From: Pseudomonas brassicacearum
GTDB lineage: Bacteria > Pseudomonadota > Gammaproteobacteria > Pseudomonadales > Pseudomonadaceae
DNA length: 57,663 nt
Reading direction: 5' to 3'
NCBI RefSeq assembly: GCF_003732265.1
Contig: NZ_MOBK01000018.1
Location: 1 to 57,663, forward strand
Part shown: in pieces, positions 17,801-25,349 of the stretch
Layout of the letters: each line of letters starts with the position of its first letter
How positions within the stretch are numbered: position 1 is the first letter of the stretch
Made by a program: the position numbers and the translations under genes
The notes under the pieces: model-generated
Database searches by the model: none
The model's input: only the letters and a program-made list of their open reading frames with translations
What the model was told of the DNA's origin: nothing

Positions 17801-20800
17801 GGCGCCGGTGTTGAGTTTGTAGCCGTCGTAGTAGCCTTCGCCGTTGGTGCCGTGCAAATCGGAAACCGTCACGCCGGAAGCGGCCAGATCCGCGACGCCG
17901 GTATACAGCGGAACGCCAGCGCTGCTCAGGTCGATGGCCGGGCTGCCGTTGACCGACAGGTTGACGTCATAGTTGCCCGGGCCGTTCTGGTTGTGGTGGT
18001 AGATGTCCAGGGTGTAGTAACCGCTGGTGGACGGGGTGAACGAACCGTTCAGGTTGGCACCCGCGCCCCACGTAGTGGCCGCGATGTTCTTGCCGCCAAT
18101 GGTCACCAGCAAGCTGTCATCGCCGGTGCCGCTGAAGGTGTACGTCTTGCCGGCTTCGAGGTAAATCAGGCCGGAGGTTTTCGACGCCGTGCCTTGGGCC
18201 ACATCGCCACCGGATTGCACGTTGCTCACGGTGCTGCTGGAATTCGGTGTGCCGGCGCCATCGATGACACTTTTCAGTGTGCCCGTTGCCGCGCCGCTGC
18301 CATCGGTGCCCAGGCCCGACAGACCGGTCCAGACTTCCTTGATCAACCCAGTCGACGTGACGTTGTTGCCCGCGACATTCAGCGTTGGCGCATCCGCCAC
18401 CGGAGTGATGTCGACTTTCAGGGACGCTTCAGTGCCCTGGTTGAAGCCGTCGGTAGGCTTGAACTGGATCTGCGCGTAATCCGACGCTTTGTTACCTACG
18501 CCGGTTCCGCCATAACCATCGGTACCCGATTCATTAGCGGCGGGTACAAAGGTCAGTTTGCCCAGCGCGATATCCGCCTGGCTGATGGTCTGGCCCAAGG
18601 TGACCTGCACGCCGTTGAACAGCAGGGTGCCACCGCCCGATACCTGGGTGATGGTGATGCCGAGCGGGCTATCGTTATCGACGTCGGTGACCTTGAAGTC
18701 GTTCCAGCTCAGGGTGATGGTCGAATCTTCGAGACCGGTGACAGCGCCACCGATGGACACTGGCGCGTGGTCGTTGTCGAGGATGGTGACGCTGGTCTTG
18801 TCGGTGCTCAGTACCAGGTTTTCGAACGTGTTGGTGCCCGAAACACCAGTCAGTTGATTAACCACTGTCACCGGCTGGTTGATGACGTGGTTGTCCTGGG
18901 TGGTCACCACGGTGTTGCCGCTGGTTTGGTTGGCCGCAACCTTGACCACGGTGCCGTCAGTCAATGTAAAGGTCAGGTCACCGTGATTGTTGACCGGCAA
19001 GCCATCGGCGTTAGTCAGGGTCACGGTGTAGGTGACTTTGCCGCCTTCGGTGACGCTGGAGTTATCCACCGTCAGTTTGGCGACCACGTCGTTGAGGGTG
19101 TCAGTGATGTCCGTGGACACCAGCGACTTGTCCGGCACCAGGCTTTCAAATTTGCCGCCGCTGACCTGATCGATGCTGGCGGTGACTTTGCCGGCGTCCA
19201 GGTACACGTCGTCTTTCGGTGCGTCCACGCTGACGTGGCCGGACACCGCATCCTTGAGGATGGTGATGGTCGAGCCGTTGCTCAGTGTCACGGTCATGTC
19301 GCTGCCGGCGGCATGGGACAACGTCGCGGTGTAGACGATTTGCCCGCCTTCTTGCACCGAACCGCTGGCGCTGAGGGTCAGGCTGGTGGTGTCGGCGGTG
19401 TCGGTCACTTTGGTGACGACGGCCGAGCGGTCGGTGTCGAGTTTTTCGAAGTTGCCACCGGTGCTGTCCGCGATGGCTGCGCGGACGTCCGGTGCGCCGG
19501 TGTAGATGTCATTCGGCACGGTGTACGGCACCGAGCCGCTGGACTCGCCGGCCTTGATGTTGATCACCAGGCCATTGTTCAGCGTCACGGTCATCGCCGT
19601 GTCAGCCGGGTGACTCAGGGTGGCGGTGTAGATGATCTGGCCACCTTCGCCAACGGTGCTCACGTCTGAGCTGAGCTTCAGCGTGGTGGTGTCGATGGTG
19701 TCATTGACGGTGGTCGTGTGCGTGGTCTGGCTGACGTCGAGCTTCTCGAAATCGCCGCCGCTGGTGCTGGCGATGCCAACGGTGATCTTGCTGCCGTCCT
19801 TGTAGACGTCATCGCCCGGCGCCGGGAGGGTGATGGAACCTGACTTGTCGCCGGCCTTGATCACGACGCTCTCGCCGTTGCTCAACTTGACCGTCATGTC
19901 AGTGCCGGCGGCGTTGCTGAGGTTGACGGTGTAAGTGATGTTGCCGCCTTCGACCACGTAGTCGCTGGCGGTCATGGTCACCTTGGTGGTGTCCACGGTA
20001 TCGCTGATGGCGGTCGAGGTCGGGGTCTTGTCGGCGACCAGATTCTCGAAGTTGCCACCGGTCACTTCCTTGATGGAGTTGACCAGCGGTTCGTGGCCGA
20101 CCAGCGCATCGTTCGGTGCCTTGACGGTGATCGAGGCGGTGCTTTCACCGACGGCGATGGTGATTTTTTCACCATTGGCCAAGGTGACGACCACGGCCTG
20201 GCCAGTGACCGGTGCAGTGACAGACGCGGTGTACACCACGTTGCCGCCTTCGGTCGTGGCAGGCGTTGCCGTCAGGCTGACCGTCGAAGTGTTGATCGTG
20301 TCAGTGACTTGAGTAATTGCCGCTGCAGGGCTGCTCACCAGGTGTTCGAAGTTGCCGCCGGTAGCGTCCTTGATGGTTGCTTCGACTTTGCCGGCGTCTT
20401 TGTAGACGTCATCGGCCGGTGCCTTGACGGTCACCGAGCCAGTGGTCGCACCCGCAGCGATGCTGATCACCGCGCCGTTGCTCAGGGTGACGGTTACTGG
20501 CGTGCCGGCAGCGTTGGTCAGTGTGGCGGTGTAGACGATCGAGCCGCCTTCAGCGACGGAGTCGGTCGCGGTCAGGCTAACCGTGGTGGTGTCTTTAACA
20601 TCGGTCACTGAAGTGACCGCCGGCGTTTTACTCGCCACCAGGTTCTCGTAGTTGCCACCGGTGGTGCCGTCGATTTTTACGCTCAACGTCGCACCGCCAG
20701 CCAGGGCGTCGTTCGGTGCCTTGAAGTTCACATGGGCGCTGCTGGCGCCAACCGGAATGGTGATGGTCTGGCCGTTCGACAAGGTCACTACAACCGGTGA

Positions 20801-23800
20801 ACCGGTCACAGGCGCATTGACCGAGGCGGTGTAAACCACGGTGCCACCTTCGGCCGTGCTCGGCGTGGCGGTCAGGGAAACGGTGGTGTTGTTAATGGTG
20901 TCGGTTACGTCGGTGACGGCTGGCGTCTTGTCGGCGACCAGGTTCTCAAAGTCGCCGCCGGTGGTCTTGGTGATGCTGGCTTCCACTTTGCCGGCGTCTT
21001 TATAGACGTCATCCGACGGTGCGGCGTAGTTCACCGAACCGGTAAGGGCGCCTTTGGCAATATGGATCACCGCGCCGTTGCTCAGCGTCACATTCATGGC
21101 TGTGCCGGCAGCATTGGTCAGCGTCGCGGTGTAGACGATTGAACCGCCTTCAGCGACCGAAGGGGTGGCGCTCAGTGTCAGGCCGGTGGTGTCTTTCGTA
21201 TCGGCAACGGTGGTGACCGCCGGCGCGTAATTGACCGCGACGTTTTCGAAGTTGCCACCGCTTTGGCTGACGATGATCGCCGCGACTTTGCCGCCATCGA
21301 CGTACGGCGTGTCAGCCGGTGCCGCGAACTCGACCGAACCGCTGGAAGCGCCAGCGGCGATCTGGATGACCGCGCCGTTGCTCAACTTCACGGTCATGGC
21401 CGTGTCAGTCGGGTTGCTCAGGGTGGCGGTGTAGGTGATCTGGCCACCTTCGCTGACGGTGTGGCTGGCCGACAGAGACAGCAACGTGGTGTTGATGGTG
21501 TCGAAGACGATGGTGATGGCGGGTGCCGGGCTGACAACGAGGTTCTCGAAGTTGCCGCCGGTGGCGTCGGTCACCTTCACGGTGAGTAAACCGGTGTCTC
21601 TGTAGACGTCGTCGCTCGGTGCCGCGATGGTCACCGAACCACTGGTCTTGCCCGCGGCAATGGTGATGGTCTCACCGTTGCTCAGCGTGACGGTGACCGG
21701 AGTCTGCGCGGCGTGTGTCAGCGTAGCGGTGTAAGTAATGTGCGAACCTTCAAGTACCGCGGTGTCCGCGCTGAGGCTCAGGCGTGTGGTGTCGGTGGTA
21801 TCAGCCACGTTGGTCACGGCTGGCGCCGGGTTGGTGACCAGGTTTTCAAAGTTGCCGCCGGCAGCGTCCTTGATGGTGACTTCGACTTTGCCGGCGTCCT
21901 TGTAGACGTCATCTTTCGGCGCATCGACTTTGACGGTGCCGGTGGTTTTACCGGCATCGATGGTGATCGTCGCGCCGTTGCTCAGGGTTACGGTCACTGG
22001 CGTGCCGGCCGGGTTGGTCAGGGTCGCGGTGTAGACAATCGAACCGCCCTCGTTGACGTTGCCGGTCGCGGTCAGCGATAGGGTGGTGGTGTCGACGGTG
22101 TCGGTCACGCTGGTGCTGACCGGTGTCTTGTCGGCGACCAGATTTTCGTAATTGCCACCGCTGACGTTGGTGATCGAGTTGGTGACCGGTGCATGACCAT
22201 TGACCACATCGTTGGAAACCACGGCATTGACGGTGCCGCTGCTTTTGCCAATGTCGATGGTGATGGTCTGACCGTTGGCCAGGGTCACGATGACGGGCGA
22301 ACCGGTGACCGGAGCACCGACCGATGCGGTGTAAACCACGGTGCCGCCCTCGGCCACGCTGCTGGTGGCGGTCAGGGTGACGGTCGAGGTGTCGAGGGTG
22401 TCGGAGACGCTGGTCACGGCGGCAGCCGGGTCTTTGACCAGATTTTCGAAGTTGCCGCCGGTGGCGTCCTTGATGGTGACTTCGACTTTGCCGGCGTCTT
22501 TGTAGACGTCATCGGCGGGTGCCTTGACGGTCACCGAACCAGTGGTAGCGTTGGCCGCGATGGTGATGACTGCACCGTTGCTCAGGGTGATGGTCACCGG
22601 AGTGCCGGCAGCGTTGGTCAGGGTCGCGGTGTAAACGATCGAACCGCCTTCAGCGACGGAATCGGTCGCGGTCAGGCTGACGGTGGTGGTGTCCTGGGTG
22701 TCGGTGATCGAGGTGTCCGCCGACTTGCCGTCAACGTCCAGCTTTTCGTAGTTGCCGCCCTTGGCGTCGTCGATTTTTACGCTCAGCGAACCGCCGCCCG
22801 CCAAGACGTCGTTCGGTGCGGTGAAATTCACACTGGCGCTGCTGTCGCCGACCGGGATGGTGATGGTCTGACCGTTGGACAAAGTCACAACAACTGGCGA
22901 ACCGGTGACGGGGGCGGTGGCGGACGCGGTGTAAACCACGGTGCCGCCCTCGGCCACAGTACCGTTGGCGGTCAGGCTGACCGTTGAGGTGTTGATGGTG
23001 TCAGTAACGTCAGTCACCGCCGCTGTCGGGCTGCTCACCAGGTGTTCGAAGTTGCCGCCGGTGGCGTCCTTGATGGTCGCTTCGACTTTGCCAGCGTCTT
23101 TGTAAACGTCATCGGCGGGTGCCTTGACGGTCACCGAGCCAGTGATCGCACCCGCAGCGATGTTGATCACCGCGCCGTTGCTCAAGGTGACGGTCACCGG
23201 AGTGCCGGCAGCATTGGTCAATGTGGCGGTGTAGACGATCGAGCCGCCTTCGGCTACGGAATCGGTCGCGGTCAGGCTCAGCGTGGTGGTGTCTGCGGTG
23301 TCAGTGACCGAGGTATCCGCTGACTTGCCGTCAACGTCGAGCTTCTCGTAGTTGCCGCCCTTGGCGTCGTCGATTTTCACGCTCAGCGAACCGCCGCCAG
23401 CCAAGGCGTCGTTCGGTGCAGTGAAGTTCACGCTGGCGCTGCTGTCGCCGACCGGAATAGTGATGGTCTGGCCGTTGGACAAGGTCACGACGACCGGCGA
23501 ACCGGTGACCGGCGCGGTAACGGACGCGGTGTAAACCACGGTGCCGCCTTCAGCCACAGTACCGCTGGCGGTCAGGCTGACGGTGGAGGTGTCGAGCGTG
23601 TCAGTGACTTGAGTCACCGCCGCTGCCGGATCGGTGACCAGATTCTCGAAATTACCGCCCACCGCCTCTTTGACAGTGACTTCAACTTTGCCGGCGTCTT
23701 TGTAGACATCATCAGCCGGCGCCGGGACGCTTACGCTGCCGGTGGTCGCGCCCGCCGCGATGGTAATGACCGCGCCGTTGCTCAAAGTCACGGTGACTGG

Positions 23801-25009
23801 CGTACCGGCCGGATTGGTCAGGGTAGCGGTGTACAGAATCTGTCCGCCCTCGGCCACTTCGGTTGATGCCGACAGGCTCAGGCCGGTGTCATCGCGGGAG
23901 TCGGTGATGGTGGTGACCGCCGGCGTGGTGCTCGGGACCAGGTTTTCGAAGTTGCCACCGGTTGCACCGGTAATCGTGGTGGTGACGGTGCTGCCATTGT
24001 TATAGACGTCGTTGGCAGTGGTCGGCACGTTAACGGTGCCCGTGGTCTGGCCGGCGTCGATGGTGATGGTCGAACCGTTGGACAGCGTGATGGTTACCGG
24101 GGTCTGGGCCGGATTGGTCAGCGTCGCGGTGTACGTGATCACGCCGCCTTCGGTAACGCTGGCGCCTGCGGTCAGCGTAACGGTGGTGGTGTCGACGGTG
24201 TCGGTGACCTGCGTCACGGCCGGGGTCGTCGGCGGAGTGACGATGATGCCGTTGCCGCCCGTGGTGCCGGTGACGGTCACATCGATCTGGGTCGGGTCGT
24301 TATAAACGGTGTCGTTGGGTGCGAACGGTACGCTGACGGTTCCGGTCAGTTGGCCGGCCTGGATCACGATCACCGAGCCGTTGGACAGGGTGATGCTCAG
24401 GTCGGTCAGCGGCGCCTGGGTCAGGGTCGCGGTGTAAACCAGTACGCCGCCGGCTTCGGTGATGGTCGGCGTGGCGCTGAGGCTCAGGGTCGACTCACGT
24501 TGCAGGGTCGGGTTGTTGTTGGCTGTTTGACCGTCGAGGGGGTTCTGTGCCGCCAATGCGTTGGTGCTAAAGCCCGCCGTCGGGAAACCAACGGTCGGGT
24601 CCACGCGGCCAGCGGTGGCGTCCAGCATCACGAAGCTGTGACCACCACCTGCCGCGCCGCCGGTGCCGGCAGCCGTAGGGCCGGCCGCGGTGGCTTCAAG
24701 GTCTTTGGTCGGGTCGGCGCCGGCGACGATGGCTTGCTGCAGTTCTTCAACCGATGGCGCGGCCTGTGCGGTGGCTTCTGCCAGGTCGGTGCTGGAGTCC
24801 GGAGTGTTTGCGCTCCACTGGGTGTCACGACCCAGATCCAGGGTCCGACCGTCAGCCAGTTCGAGCGTTACTGCGCCCGCTGCGCCAGTGTCTACCTGAT
24901 CGCCTGTCAGCAACCGATCGCCTTCAACGAGTACACGACGGACGCCCTCTGGGGACACCGCGAAAACCTGACCGACAATGCTTTTGACGATGGCAACAAC
25001 ACTGCTCAT
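11840..25009 (-). CDS. lapA: LapA: giant RTX biofilm adhesin
   Basis: A 4389-residue type I-secreted surface adhesin. The N-terminal retention module (residues 1-125) carries the LapG cut motif TAAG at 107-110 and a second TAAG at 112-115. About eighteen 100-residue Ig-like repeats follow (roughly 200-2080), then a cadherin-like plus PA14/GLEYA-like module (about 2080-2510), near-identical 106-residue repeats (about 2730-3150), a second copy of the PA14 module (about 3410-3840), a von Willebrand A domain with the MIDAS motif DSSGSMS (about 3883-4010), RTX nonapeptides (GGSGNDTLMG-type, about 4163-4290) and a C-terminal type I secretion signal. The reading frame is intact. The ATG at 25009 is preceded by GGAGAG. 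Some P. fluorescens LapA proteins are longer (about 5200 residues), differing mainly in repeat number. Confidence 0.96.
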   Translation of the reverse strand: MSSVVAIVKSIVGQVFAVSPEGVRRVLVEGDRLLTGDQVDTGAAGAVTLELADGRTLDLGRDTQWSANTPDSSTDLAEATAQAAPSVEELQQAIVAGADPTKDLEATAAGPTAAGTGGAAGGGHSFVMLDATAGRVDPTVGFPTAGFSTNALAAQNPLDGQTANNNPTLQRESTLSLSATPTITEAGGVLVYTATLTQAPLTDLSITLSNGSVIVIQAGQLTGTVSVPFAPNDTVYNDPTQIDVTVTGTTGGNGIIVTPPTTPAVTQVTDTVDTTTVTLTAGASVTEGGVITYTATLTNPAQTPVTITLSNGSTITIDAGQTTGTVNVPTTANDVYNNGSTVTTTITGATGGNFENLVPSTTPAVTTITDSRDDTGLSLSASTEVAEGGQILYTATLTNPAGTPVTVTLSNGAVITIAAGATTGSVSVPAPADDVYKDAGKVEVTVKEAVGGNFENLVTDPAAAVTQVTDTLDTSTVSLTASGTVAEGGTVVYTASVTAPVTGSPVVVTLSNGQTITIPVGDSSASVNFTAPNDALAGGGSLSVKIDDAKGGNYEKLDVDGKSADTSVTDTADTTTLSLTATDSVAEGGSIVYTATLTNAAGTPVTVTLSNGAVINIAAGAITGSVTVKAPADDVYKDAGKVEATIKDATGGNFEHLVSSPTAAVTDVTDTINTSTVSLTANGTVAEGGTVVYTASATAPVTGSPVVVTLSNGQTITIPVGDSSASVNFTAPNDVLAGGGSLSVKIDDAKGGNYEKLDVDGKSADTSITDTQDTTTVSLTATDSVAEGGSIVYTATLTNAAGTPVTITLSNGAVITIAANATTGSVTVKAPADDVYKDAGKVEVTIKDATGGNFENLVKDPAAAVTSVSDTLDTSTVTLTATSSVAEGGTVVYTASVGAPVTGSPVIVTLANGQTITIDIGKSSGTVNAVVSNDVVNGHAPVTNSITNVSGGNYENLVADKTPVSTSVTDTVDTTTLSLTATGNVNEGGSIVYTATLTNPAGTPVTVTLSNGATITIDAGKTTGTVKVDAPKDDVYKDAGKVEVTIKDAAGGNFENLVTNPAPAVTNVADTTDTTRLSLSADTAVLEGSHITYTATLTHAAQTPVTVTLSNGETITIAAGKTSGSVTIAAPSDDVYRDTGLLTVKVTDATGGNFENLVVSPAPAITIVFDTINTTLLSLSASHTVSEGGQITYTATLSNPTDTAMTVKLSNGAVIQIAAGASSGSVEFAAPADTPYVDGGKVAAIIVSQSGGNFENVAVNYAPAVTTVADTKDTTGLTLSATPSVAEGGSIVYTATLTNAAGTAMNVTLSNGAVIHIAKGALTGSVNYAAPSDDVYKDAGKVEASITKTTGGDFENLVADKTPAVTDVTDTINNTTVSLTATPSTAEGGTVVYTASVNAPVTGSPVVVTLSNGQTITIPVGASSAHVNFKAPNDALAGGATLSVKIDGTTGGNYENLVASKTPAVTSVTDVKDTTTVSLTATDSVAEGGSIVYTATLTNAAGTPVTVTLSNGAVISIAAGATTGSVTVKAPADDVYKDAGKVEATIKDATGGNFEHLVSSPAAAITQVTDTINTSTVSLTATPATTEGGNVVYTASVTAPVTGQAVVVTLANGEKITIAVGESTASITVKAPNDALVGHEPLVNSIKEVTGGNFENLVADKTPTSTAISDTVDTTKVTMTASDYVVEGGNITYTVNLSNAAGTDMTVKLSNGESVVIKAGDKSGSITLPAPGDDVYKDGSKITVGIASTSGGDFEKLDVSQTTHTTTVNDTIDTTTLKLSSDVSTVGEGGQIIYTATLSHPADTAMTVTLNNGLVINIKAGESSGSVPYTVPNDIYTGAPDVRAAIADSTGGNFEKLDTDRSAVVTKVTDTADTTSLTLSASGSVQEGGQIVYTATLSHAAGSDMTVTLSNGSTITILKDAVSGHVSVDAPKDDVYLDAGKVTASIDQVSGGKFESLVPDKSLVSTDITDTLNDVVAKLTVDNSSVTEGGKVTYTVTLTNADGLPVNNHGDLTFTLTDGTVVKVAANQTSGNTVVTTQDNHVINQPVTVVNQLTGVSGTNTFENLVLSTDKTSVTILDNDHAPVSIGGAVTGLEDSTITLSWNDFKVTDVDNDSPLGITITQVSGGGTLLFNGVQVTLGQTISQADIALGKLTFVPAANESGTDGYGGTGVGNKASDYAQIQFKPTDGFNQGTEASLKVDITPVADAPTLNVAGNNVTSTGLIKEVWTGLSGLGTDGSGAATGTLKSVIDGAGTPNSSSTVSNVQSGGDVAQGTASKTSGLIYLEAGKTYTFSGTGDDSLLVTIGGKNIAATTWGAGANLNGSFTPSTSGYYTLDIYHHNQNGPGNYDVNLSVNGSPAIDLSSAGVPLYTGVADLAASGVTVSDLHGTNGEGYYDGYKLNTGAEGTSIHLSAISTALTDTDGSESLSVKISGIPAGSVLTDGAGHTFTATATSGEANVTGWNLGSLTVTPPAGFNGQFNLTVTSTSTETLGGSAPSTATIPVTVYPPAAISEVVATLTVDKTTVAEGGQITYTVTLSNKDGIAIERHDALTFKLTDGTVITVPADKTTGSFTVTAPDDILMGGQPTIVNKLESVSGAETSGPLTLAQNSVQTAVTDEAGSGTTTNNQGDKVGITIVGNGAVLENQAPSFTIKLDKAQDVALTVKLSDGQTVTFAAGETEKVHTLSPQGEDVYKDAGTATLGISGATSGGTALENLVVGNPASVVITDTISEVIAKLTATPSVNENGTITYTATLTDAKGALVTAHDEPVTVTLDSGKTITIAVGQSSGTLQVTADNDIYKGPTTVTEGIKSAAGGNLELIAPNTDKVTTTVNDVNDATTVKLTATPSVDENGTITYTATLTDAKGALVTAHDAPVTVTLDSGKTITIAVGQSSGTLAVSAGNDVYKGPTTVTEGIKSAAGGNLELIAPNTDKVTTTVNDVNDATTVKLTATPSVDENGTITYTATLTDAKGALVTAHDAPVTVTLDSGKTITIAVGQSSGTLAVSAGNDVYKGPTTVTEGIKSAAGGNLELISPNTDKVTTSVNDVNDATTVKLTATPSVNENGTITYTATITDKNGALVTAHDAPVTVTLDSGKTITIAVGQSSGTLAVSAGNDVYNGAPTVTESIKSASGGNLEALGADKTSVSTTVGDFKDTTTVSITGSTSVTEGQTASYTVSLTNPAQTEVTLKIVYSGTAADGSDFTGVYTVKIPAGASSANFSVATLDDRITEGTENFVVKIDSATGGNFETLAVSTTNGSVSTSIIDNDAPPVLDLDANNSSGATGANYNVTFTEGTTGQGVSIGDTDLKITDPDSTMMTGATIVLTNRQTGDALNLGNSVNGITINANSTNGTVTLTLSGNATLADYIQQIKNISFTNSSEDPSTVPRIITVTVTDGSNYSNTATTTVTVVGVNDAPTAAPVNVTGTEDTPLILSWSTFGVSDVDSPAASLGVKITGLPGEGKLQYLNGSTWTDVTANQTLSKTDIDAGKVRFMPDANESGANGNSAGMGNNKADYAQIQFQPTDGSLQGNTGTIKIDITPVADAPTLNVASNNVTSTGLIKEVWTGLSGLGTDGTGATSTTLKSVIDGAGTPNSSGTVTNVQSDGSVAAGTASKTSGLIYLEAGKTYTFSGTGDDSLLVTIGGKNVAAITWGAGGNLNGSFIPTTSGYYTLDIYHHNQSGPGSYDVNLSVNGGAAVDLSSAGVPLYTGVADLAAAGVTVSDLHGTNGEGYYDGYKLNTGAEGTSVHLTAINTALTDTDGSESLSVKISGIPAGSVLTDGAGHTFTATATSGEANVTGWNLGTLTVTPPPYYNGQFNLTVTSTSTEALGGSALSTATIPVTVYPAAYNAVTATSGNDNITGTDGNDIMVADIGGLTVVPGTNYNIAFMVDSSGSMSSSSINAAKDSLTSVFNTLKQSMGGNSGTVNIFLVDFDTQVNKSVSVNLNDPNALTLLKSVLDSMSSGGVTNYEDVFKTTANWFQSADAVANTGAKNLTYFITDGQPNYYQSGEKTNPTLYGSVKLDDVVKTSNYKPGDTFSTTIDSTHKLAIDSDGNATLYTLNGSNNWKASSVGTIHAQGDGTYEVSSTTGSGSDQTIVDNSSSSFALLSNVSNVEAIGLNKGVTLVDLSPYDSNHTPQTNIDPKDLANSIVGHTEATQPGSDTVNGGDGNDILFGDLVSFNGIAGEGYQAMQAFVAQQTGVDVTKVTTSNVHQFITEHYTVFDVSGAHDGNDTLLGGTGNDILFGSGGNDSLDGGKGNDILLGGSGNDTLMGGSGNDILIGGSGADTFVWKSGDTGNDVIKDFKASEGDRIDLRDLLQGETGSTIDNFLKISTVDGVSSLQVSAGGKFNSGDAAAATPDVTIKLEGNNWSSANIHTLIAGSDPTIKVDHNNS
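12140..12345 (-). repeat. RTX calcium-binding nonapeptide array of LapA
   Basis: Coding repeats of the GGxGxDxLx type in tandem (for example GGTGNDILF, GGKGNDILL, GGSGNDTLM). One separate unit, GGDGNDILF, is encoded near 12505-12530. These bind calcium outside the cell and drive folding after export. Confidence 0.85.
13482..14790 (-). repeat. Large direct repeat in lapA, downstream copy (cadherin-like + PA14-like module)
   Basis: This segment repeats the block at about 17490-18780 at an offset of about 4.0 kb with high identity. Both encode ADAPTLNVA, then the LIKEVWTGLSGLGTDG, GKTYTFSGTGDDSLLVTIGGK and YYTLDIYHHNQ blocks, and end in IPVTVYP. The PA14-like part resembles ligand-binding beta-sandwich domains of other large adhesins. 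Confidence 0.8.
15590..16810 (-). repeat. Near-identical 318-bp tandem repeats in lapA
   Basis: Nearly four units with an exact 318-bp period: the marker ACGTCATTGA recurs at 15873, 16191 and 16509. Each encodes 106 residues beginning near VKLTATPSV and containing VTLDSGKTITIAVGQSSGTL. Identity between units is much higher than in the 300-bp array, indicating recent duplication or gene conversion. Confidence 0.85.
17490..18780 (-). repeat. Large direct repeat in lapA, upstream copy
   Basis: Partner of the repeat at 13482-14790, with the same order of modules and long stretches of nucleotide identity. Recombination between the copies would delete about 4 kb in frame. Confidence 0.8.
18780..24420 (-). 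repeat. Exact 300-bp period repeat array in lapA (about 18 units)
   Basis: The marker TAGACGTCATC recurs close to 20401, 21001, 22501, 23101 and 23701, and related forms at 21601, 21901 and 24001, all multiples of 300 bp. Each unit encodes a 100-residue Ig-like domain with the pattern VAEGGxIVYTATLTNxAGTPVTVTLSNG. Units are diverged, so the period is held by structure rather than by recent copying. Confidence 0.85.
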
Positions 25010-25323
25010 TGAAGACTCTCCGGGCGGAACATTCAGTTGACTTGCAGGGACCTGGCGGCACTCTGGCCTGCCCTGTCCGGGCGCACTTTTAAAACAAGAA
25101 TAGACGCAAGTTTGACGCGGACATTCGTCAAGAAACTGTCTATATTTTTTCGCTATTGACTATATGCCAAACTATTGACCTTGCAGGTGTCATCCTAAAC
25201 ACTCGTCCCAGTAATGTCACATTGATATTTGAGTGACGAGCCGTCTTGCCGAGTGTGATTTGGCTCCAACTTTTAACTTTCCGACATACGGTCATTCGTG
25301 TGGTCATTTTCCGATGTGTTCGT
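25010..25323 (-). promoter_or_regulatory. lapA upstream region with a FleQ-like site
   Basis: An AT-richer noncoding stretch between divergent lapA and the lapE remnant. GTCAAGAAACTGTC (25127-25140) matches 11 of 14 positions of the FleQ consensus GTCAATAAATTGAC as I recall it from P. aeruginosa; FleQ with c-di-GMP controls lapA in related species. It overlaps a perfect dyad TTGACG/CGTCAA with an 8-base gap (25112-25131). I could not fix the transcription start. Confidence 0.45.
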
Positions 25324-25349
25324 ATGTTTCGCAGTGATTCACGACAAGT

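Noticed and set aside
13664..23866. Many long open frames on the plus strand opposite lapA (up to 664 codons)
   Set aside because: They mirror the codon pattern of the repeated lapA sequence, consist of low-complexity G/V/D/R-rich text, and have no family motifs or consistent ribosome-binding sites. They are antisense shadows.
18780..24420. CRISPR-like regular repeat array
   Set aside because: The 300-bp period, full-length similarity of units and an unbroken reading frame show protein domain repeats.
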